The notes under the pieces: model-generated
What the model was told of the DNA's origin: nothing
The model's database searches: none
The model's input: the letters and a program-made list of their open reading frames with translations, nothing else
Translations under genes and position numbers: made by a program
Shown here: positions 59,606 through 64,000 of the stretch, in pieces
Layout: each line of letters opens with the position of its first letter
Numbering within the stretch: the stretch's first letter is position 1
Origin: Rhodovulum sulfidophilum DSM 1374
GTDB taxonomy: Bacteria; Pseudomonadota; Alphaproteobacteria; Rhodobacterales; Rhodobacteraceae
Length of the DNA: 64,000 nucleotides
Assembly: GCF_001633165.1 (NCBI RefSeq)
Contig: NZ_CP015418.1
Location: 3,038,001 to 3,102,000 of the forward strand
Direction: 5' to 3'

Positions 59606-60115
59606 ATGCGCAGGATCCTGAAACGCGGCGCCGCCGCCACCGCCCTCGCGCTCAGCTTCGTCGGTGGCAATGAGGGCCTGAAGACAGAGGCCTATCTCGA
59701 CATCGTCGGCATGCCGACCGTCTGCTTCGGCGAGACCCGGGGCGTCGCGCTCGGCGACAGCTACACGCCCGCCGAGTGCCGGGCGATGTTCGCCGGGAGG
59801 CTCGCGGAGTTCGAGGCCGGGCTCGACCGGCTGATCGCGGATCCCGTCGAGGACCTGATCCCGGCCCGGAGCTATGTGGGCATTTTGGACTGGGCCTATA
59901 ATGTCGGGCTCGGCGCGGCTGCGCGCTCGACCCTGATCCGCAAGCTCAATGCGGGCGATCTGCGCGGCGCCTGCGACGAGCTTCCGCGCTGGCGCTTCGC
60001 GGGCGGCAAGGGCATTCGCGGCCTCCTGATCCGCCGCAACAAGGCCCGGCAGCTCTGTCATGAGGGGCTCGACGGCGTTCCGGCCGACGTGCCGTTTCGC
60101 TGGGACGGCGCATGA
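59606..60115 (+). CDS. Phage lysozyme (GH24), prophage 2 copy
   Basis: Identical to the 169-residue lysozyme at 30138-30647, with Glu23, Asp32 and Thr38 present. With holin and spanin candidates beside it, prophage 2 could in principle lyse its host if late expression occurred. Confidence 0.9.
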   Translation: MRRILKRGAAATALALSFVGGNEGLKTEAYLDIVGMPTVCFGETRGVALGDSYTPAECRAMFAGRLAEFEAGLDRLIADPVEDLIPARSYVGILDWAYNVGLGAAARSTLIRKLNAGDLRGACDELPRWRFAGGKGIRGLLIRRNKARQLCHEGLDGVPADVPFRWDGA

Positions 60116-60441
60116 GGGCGCTCCTCGCGGCGCTGCTGCTGGCCGGATGCGGCGGGCTGCCCGTGCCGCTCGGGCCAAACGTCGCCGCCAACGTCCAGGC
60201 CGGGGCCGAAAACGTCCAGGGCCAGAAGGTCGAAAACGCGCCTTCCATCCTTCGGCCCCGCGCCCGCGAGATCCGCCAGGAGCAATCCGAGAACCGCCTC
60301 CGCGCCGACCGCGTCGAGACCGTCATCGTCAATGTCATTCCGCCCTGGATCGTGCTGGTCGCCCTGATCGGATGGATCGCCCCCTCGCCCGGCGAGATCG
60401 GGCGGCGGATCGGCGAAGCGGTCAGGGGAAGGCGATCATGA
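60112..60441 (+). CDS. Small phage lipoprotein, candidate spanin, prophage 2 copy
   Basis: Identical to the protein at 30644-30973. Overlaps the lysozyme stop by 4 bp. Confidence 0.7.
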   Translation: MRALLAALLLAGCGGLPVPLGPNVAANVQAGAENVQGQKVENAPSILRPRAREIRQEQSENRLRADRVETVIVNVIPPWIVLVALIGWIAPSPGEIGRRIGEAVRGRRS

Positions 60442-60506
60442 GAAATACAACCATAAGGCGAGTTATCTATAATACAGACAACCTTTGGTTAGGGTATCCG
60501 CTATAA
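60438..60506 (+). CDS. Possible 22-residue peptide, prophage 2 copy
   Basis: Same as at 30970-31038, in the same ~210-bp insertion absent from prophage 1. Supported only by ATGA overlap with the lipoprotein gene. Confidence 0.25.
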   Translation: MRNTTIRRVIYNTDNLWLGYPL

Positions 60507-60657
60507 CAACGGAACTGGCCAGGCAAGGGCCCACTAAACTTATCAAAGAACTGAAACTAAATTAGACCCTCGCAGGCCCAACGCCCGCGGGGGTCGCCCC
60601 GTTCTCGCGTGCCCGCTTGGGGGTGCCACCCTTTCCTTCTCTCACGCAACTGAATTC

Positions 60658-60801
60658 CCCCCGCTTACGGGCGGGGGCAAGGCGGTGTTGTAGCACCGCC
60701 TCACCACGCAGCCTGCGTCAACAGATGCTGCGCCGACACCCGAGAGGGAATCTGTCGCCCGGCTCTCGCGAGAGCGGGCGGACCTAGAACAGGTTCCTGA
60801 C
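60658..60801 (+). ncRNA. 144-nt structured leader upstream of the methylase, copy 3
   Basis: Identical to copy 2 and differing from copy 1 only in loops. Immediately precedes the methylase ATG at 60802. Confidence 0.6.
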
Positions 60802-61617
60802 ATGAACGAAATGCGAAAAACCGTCCCCGCAACCCCCGTCGCCCCGTGGATGGGCGGCAAGAAGGCCCTCAACCGGCGGATCATCGAGCGGATCGAGGCG
60901 ATCCCGCACCGCACCTATGTCGAGCCCTTCCTCGGCATGGGCGGGGTCTTCCTGCGCCGAAGCTGGCGCCCGCGTCTGGAGGTGGCGAACGACCTGAACG
61001 GCGAGATCACCAATCTCTTCCGCGTGTTGCAGCGCCATTATCCCCAGCTGATGGAGGTGATGCGCTTCCAGATCACCTCGCGCCGCGAGTTCGAGCGGCT
61101 CCGCGCCTGCGATCCGGCCACGCTGACCGATCTGGAACGTGCCGCGCGCTTCCTCTATCTGCAGCGGCTGGCCTTCGGCGGGCAGCTCCGCGGGGTTTTC
61201 GGCATATCGCCGAACAGTGGGCCTCTGTTCAGCCTGGCCAAGATCGGCCCGCTGCTCGACGCCGCTCATACCCGGCTCGACGGCGTGGTCTTCGAGAACC
61301 TGCCCTGGCAGGACGTGCTGGCCCGCTATGATGGCCCGCAGGCGCTGTTCTATCTCGATCCGCCCTATTGGGGCGGCGAGGACGATTACGGCAAGGGGCT
61401 CTTCGACCGCGACCAGTTCGCCGAGCTGGCCGAGCGCCTGGGCCGGATCGAGGGCGCCTTCCTGCTGTCGATCAACGACCGGCCCGAGATCCGCGATCTG
61501 TTCGGTGCCTTCGTGATCGAGGAGGTGCGGCTGAATTACTCGGTCTCGAAGAGCGGCGCGACCGCCGCGCGGGAGTTGATCATCGCCAATCGCGAGGTCA
61601 GGGTGGGGCTCGTATGA
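60802..61617 (+). CDS. D12-class DNA adenine methylase, copy 3
   Basis: 271 residues. Same as copy 2 up to about residue 210, then a handful of changes (Glu for Lys in GRIEGAF, Val in GAFVIEE, Ser in SKSGA). The switch in divergence at about 61368 marks the end of the near-identical duplicated tract. All catalytic motifs intact. Confidence 0.9.
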   Translation: MNEMRKTVPATPVAPWMGGKKALNRRIIERIEAIPHRTYVEPFLGMGGVFLRRSWRPRLEVANDLNGEITNLFRVLQRHYPQLMEVMRFQITSRREFERLRACDPATLTDLERAARFLYLQRLAFGGQLRGVFGISPNSGPLFSLAKIGPLLDAAHTRLDGVVFENLPWQDVLARYDGPQALFYLDPPYWGGEDDYGKGLFDRDQFAELAERLGRIEGAFLLSINDRPEIRDLFGAFVIEEVRLNYSVSKSGATAARELIIANREVRVGLV

Positions 61618-61679
61618 GTTCCCCCGGCCCGGTCGGCGTTTAACCGGATCTTGGGGGCGCCCGGTAAAAGGTCTGCCCC

Positions 61680-62255
61680 ATGCGCCGTCTTCTGTCCCTG
61701 CTCCTGCTGAGCCTGACGCTCCTGACCTGCGCGCCGGTCGCGCAGGCGCCGCAGAGCATTGCACCGGCCCTGCCCTATGAGCGCGCAGCCTTCGGCTCGG
61801 GCTGGACCGATCCGGACGGCAACTGCCTCGATACCCGCGCCGAGCTGCTGGCGGCTCTCTCCACCGTGCCGGTGCGGCTCGCGCCCTCGGGCTGCTCGGT
61901 GCGCCACGGCCGCTGGTTCGCGCCCTATACAGGACAGGTGGTCACCGAGGCGGGCGATCTCGACATCGATCATATCGTGCCGCTGCGCTATGCATGGGCC
62001 CATGGTGCCGCCAGCTGGCCCGCCGCGAAGCGCGCCCGCTTCGCCCGCGATCCCGTCAACCTGCTGCCCGTCAGCGCCTCGGCGAACCGCTCGAAAGGCG
62101 CGCGCGGGCCGCTCGACTGGCTGCCGCCCGATCCGGGCTTCCGCTGTCAGTATGTGCTGCGGTTCAGGCGGATCGCCGCAAGCTACGGGCTTGTGCATTC
62201 GGCTGCGGAGGAGCGGCAACTGGTGGCGCTGACCGGGCGGCTGTGTGGGACATGA
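61680..62255 (+). CDS. Secreted DUF1524/HNH-type nuclease, copy 3
   Basis: 191 residues; signal peptide and DIDHIVPLRYAW core intact (AHGA instead of GHGA follows). More similar to copy 1 than to copy 2 in the linker (SIAPALPY/SVAPALPY), so recombination has shuffled this end. Last phage gene before the Mrr-like nuclease. Confidence 0.85.
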   Translation: MRRLLSLLLLSLTLLTCAPVAQAPQSIAPALPYERAAFGSGWTDPDGNCLDTRAELLAALSTVPVRLAPSGCSVRHGRWFAPYTGQVVTEAGDLDIDHIVPLRYAWAHGAASWPAAKRARFARDPVNLLPVSASANRSKGARGPLDWLPPDPGFRCQYVLRFRRIAASYGLVHSAAEERQLVALTGRLCGT

Positions 62256-62687
62256 AGGGCGGGGAGCGGCCGTTCGATGCTTCGAGGACATGCTGCCCGC
62301 AGATCATGGAAGCGGCCGTTCATCCCGGCTGCATCATGCACTCAGGTCGCCAAGGTCGGACAGCGGACATTCCCAACCTCCGCTGCAGCTGTGACTTGGG
62401 CCTCATCGCCTGAAAGCTGAGCGCCGGTAGCATACAGTGAACGCATGCAACATCGACTAGCATCTAGTCTAAAGCAGCAGAACTGCCCGACGGGGTGGCA
62501 AGCCGTCAGCAAAGTAGTGCTTTTGGCGCTGTGCCTTCGTACTAGCCTCGACTGGAAAGATGATGCATCTTCCAACTAAAACACACGCTGTTTGGCGTAT
62601 CAACATTGCGCAAACATCGTTGCCGTGACAGCCTCGCAGGCCATCCTCAACTGACCTGACACTATCCCGGCGTGATTCGTTTCGACT
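62256..62687. repeat. 432-bp gap with inverted dispersed-repeat copy
   Basis: About 62268-62365 carries the repeat family on the minus strand (GGAAGCGGCCGTTCATC and CACTCAGGTCGCCAAGGTC). A perfect inverted repeat GACTAG-CAT-CTAGTC lies at 62455-62469, a possible operator for the nuclease gene 220 bp on. No gene seen. Confidence 0.5.
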
Positions 62688-63542
62688 ATGAAATTGGGGG
62701 AAATATTGGTTCGCAGAGTTGGCTCAGAGAAGCATACTATTTCTGATAGGCTGGCAAAAAAACTTGCCGAGGTGGCAGAGCGAAAACGCGAGTCTGAGGG
62801 TGACGGGGGGGCGTCAAATTATGGCGCCTCCCCAAATCGAAAAGACTACTACAGAGGCCCTCACAACACTTCCCCTGAGCTTCAAAAAAAGATTTTTGAG
62901 AACAAGGAAAAAGTGAGATTAAGAATTGCGGCCCAAACCCATCGCATAGAGTCTTCTATAATGGATGCCGTGCGAAAGCACTATGTGCAGCTAAGCAAAA
63001 ATATCAGAAGATCATTGATACTTAACGAGTATGGCGCCACTGTTCAAGACCATCGTCAATCCGAGATTGAGCGCTTTCTAAACTCAATAAGCAAGGAATG
63101 GCACCTTCTTCCTGATGGGGTTGCTGCTAGCATTGTAATGAATTCGATCCAACAGTTGGACAGCCGGTACGCCCCTGCCGAATTTGACGCGAAGAGCTTT
63201 CCAGAAGATGGATATGAGTTTGAGGAATGGCTGGCTGCGTCACTAAAGAAATTTGGCTGGAACACTGAGGTCACAAAGGGTTCTGGGGACCAGGGGGTTG
63301 ATCTCATCGCCACCAAGGGCGAAACTAGTATCGCGATACAAGCCAAGCGATACTCTGGAAAGGTTGGGAATAGGGCTGTTCAAGAGGTATATTCCGGGGC
63401 AAAGCACTTGGGGATTTCTCTTTCGGCAGTAATTACAACTGTAGGATTCACCCCAAGTGCCGCCGTTTTGGCGCAGAGCACCGGAGTTATACTGCTTCGT
63501 GTCGATGATCTCCCTCACCTTGATGAGTTGATTCATCAATAG
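62688..63542 (+). CDS. Mrr-like restriction endonuclease
   Basis: 284 residues. The C-terminal Mrr_cat PD-(D/E)xK domain shows GYEFEEWLAASLKKFGW, GDQGVDLIA with the catalytic Asp and IAIQAKRY with the catalytic Gln-x-Lys. The N-terminal ~150 residues are helical and charged, unlike standard Mrr winged helices, and may read DNA or sense a signal. AT-rich and isolated, immediately after prophage 2. Mrr-type enzymes cut modified or foreign DNA; the specificity is unknown. Confidence 0.85.
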   Translation: MKLGEILVRRVGSEKHTISDRLAKKLAEVAERKRESEGDGGASNYGASPNRKDYYRGPHNTSPELQKKIFENKEKVRLRIAAQTHRIESSIMDAVRKHYVQLSKNIRRSLILNEYGATVQDHRQSEIERFLNSISKEWHLLPDGVAASIVMNSIQQLDSRYAPAEFDAKSFPEDGYEFEEWLAASLKKFGWNTEVTKGSGDQGVDLIATKGETSIAIQAKRYSGKVGNRAVQEVYSGAKHLGISLSAVITTVGFTPSAAVLAQSTGVILLRVDDLPHLDELIHQ

Positions 63543-63574
63543 GGCGAGATTGACTGAAGCTGAAAGACGGTCTG

Positions 63575-63665
63575 TTCTGGGCCGCCTGCGGTCATCTGTA
63601 GTGCCCTGCGTGAACGTCCGCCATCGGCAGCGAGCGTCCCTGGTCGCTTGGGCCGGATAGCGGTC
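63575..63665. repeat. Dispersed intergenic repeat, partial copy
   Basis: Contains GCGGTCATC, GTGAACGTCCGCCATCGGCA and GCGAGCGTCC blocks of the family. Lies between the Mrr-like gene and the partial gene at the window end. Confidence 0.5.
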
Positions 63666-63706
63666 GTTCGCCGCATCTGCGCGAGGAACGCGAGCTTGGG
63701 AGCTTA

Positions 63707-64000
63707 TTAAGGCCGAGGCGGGACTTCACGCCGCGGGCAGATCACCTCTTCCCGGTACAGCGTTGAGAATTCATCCAGCACCATTTCCAACGTTGCCAGG
63801 AAGGTGGTGAAGTCGAATGACACCCCCTGCTCTCGCTTTTCATGAATGTATCGCCATTCAACGAAAGCTTTAGCGTGCTGGGAAAGCACGTCTCTAATTC
63901 CGTAGTCCAATACGGAAAAATTTGGGTGATGCGGTGCCACATTGTTCCTGAATTCGCGATCGAGACGTTCCTTACTGGTGTCGTCAAGGATCTCGAACAG
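63707..64000 (-). CDS. Protein of unknown function, N-terminus outside window
   Basis: The frame is open from the stop at 63707 to the window edge (97 codons seen), so the GTG at 63940 is not a proven start. Visible sequence is helical with aromatic residues (FVEWRYIHEKREQG) and ends in a Pro/Arg-rich tail. No family recognised. AT-rich like other cargo genes. Confidence 0.55.
   Translation of the reverse strand: MFEILDDTSKERLDREFRNNVAPHHPNFSVLDYGIRDVLSQHAKAFVEWRYIHEKREQGVSFDFTTFLATLEMVLDEFSTLYREEVICPRREVPPRP

Larger units (their letters stand above)
44402..62255. mobile_element. Defective prophage 2 at a tRNA-Arg(CCG) site
   Basis: Order: integrase, excisionase-like, small early genes, divergent repressor/Cro with operators, replication-associated genes, iteron region, conserved middle genes, pentapeptide cargo, late promoter, HNH, terminase-tail-tip chimera, fibre, lysis, methylase, DUF1524. 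Large terminase, portal, capsid and tail-tube genes are absent. Regulation and lysis look intact, so induction could kill the host without making particles. The right att site was not found in the window. Confidence 0.85.

Noticed and set aside
44402-62255. Prophage 2 as a phage satellite (PICI-like) that naturally lacks virion genes
   Set aside because: Integrase, repressor, replication and small terminase would fit, but the terminase/tail-tip chimera and the remaining tail and lysis genes point to a phage that lost its middle by deletion. Not excluded if the missing genes are supplied by a helper.
12756-64000. Search for a second copy of the tRNA-Leu or tRNA-Arg 3' ends as attR
   Set aside because: I looked for TTCGAGTCC- and TTCGAATCC-containing copies with the matching acceptor strands and saw none besides the two reported sites, so prophage right ends are not defined by att repeats here.

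Overview
The window is high-GC, tightly packed DNA of an alphaproteobacterium, most likely Rhodobacterales (Rhodobacter/Rhodovulum-like). This rests on gene content and codon use: an Anbu operon, a PuuD-type urate pathway, a GapR-family protein and typical Rhodobacterales integrases. It divides into an ordinary chromosomal left end (1-12.7 kb) and a large composite mobile region (12.7-64 kb).

Chromosomal part. Positions 903-4837 hold the four-gene Anbu operon (ATP-grasp, alpha-E, transglutaminase-like, Anbu protease; all minus strand). Positions 5037-11989 hold a urate/purine-ring catabolic cluster: NCS2 permease, ureidoglycolate lyase, ureidoglycine aminohydrolase, a PuuE-UraD fusion, UraH, a LysR-type regulator and the membrane urate hydroxylase PuuD. 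Together they take urate through 5-hydroxyisourate, OHCU, allantoin and allantoate towards glyoxylate; an allantoicase or allantoate amidohydrolase must lie elsewhere. A tRNA-Leu(UAG) closes this part.

Mobile part. Three related phage segments share one right-end module (lysozyme, small lipoprotein, a 144-nt structured element, D12 DNA adenine methylase, secreted DUF1524/HNH protein). Prophage 1 (12.8-21.6 kb, next to tRNA-Leu) has its large terminase fused out of frame to a lysozyme remnant. A second segment (28.2-32.8 kb) begins at a truncated IS110 transposase. Prophage 2 (44.4-62.3 kb, next to a tRNA-Arg(CCG) 3' half) keeps its integrase, immunity region and replication genes, but a small-terminase-like gene is fused in frame to a tail-tip gene. 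All three lack head and most tail genes, so none looks able to form particles alone. The second and third segments are nearly identical over about 3.5 kb.

Accessory cargo sits immediately downstream of each DUF1524 gene: an unrecognised two-gene operon (21.8-23.3 kb), a SIR2-HerA antiphage system (33.0-36.3 kb) and an Mrr-like restriction nuclease (62.7-63.5 kb). This makes the slot look like a defence-gene hotspot and the unrecognised pair a candidate new system. Other cargo includes a zinc-ribbon/HEPN-like protein, an HD hydrolase, a ParB-like protein, a GST, BioY with a DUF1284 partner, an SDR/AraC pair and, most strikingly, a bacterial pentatricopeptide-repeat (PPR) protein. In its 12 near-identical 32-residue repeats, the residues that vary are mainly the two that set RNA-base specificity in plant PPR proteins.

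All calls are from reading the sequence; no database search was possible.
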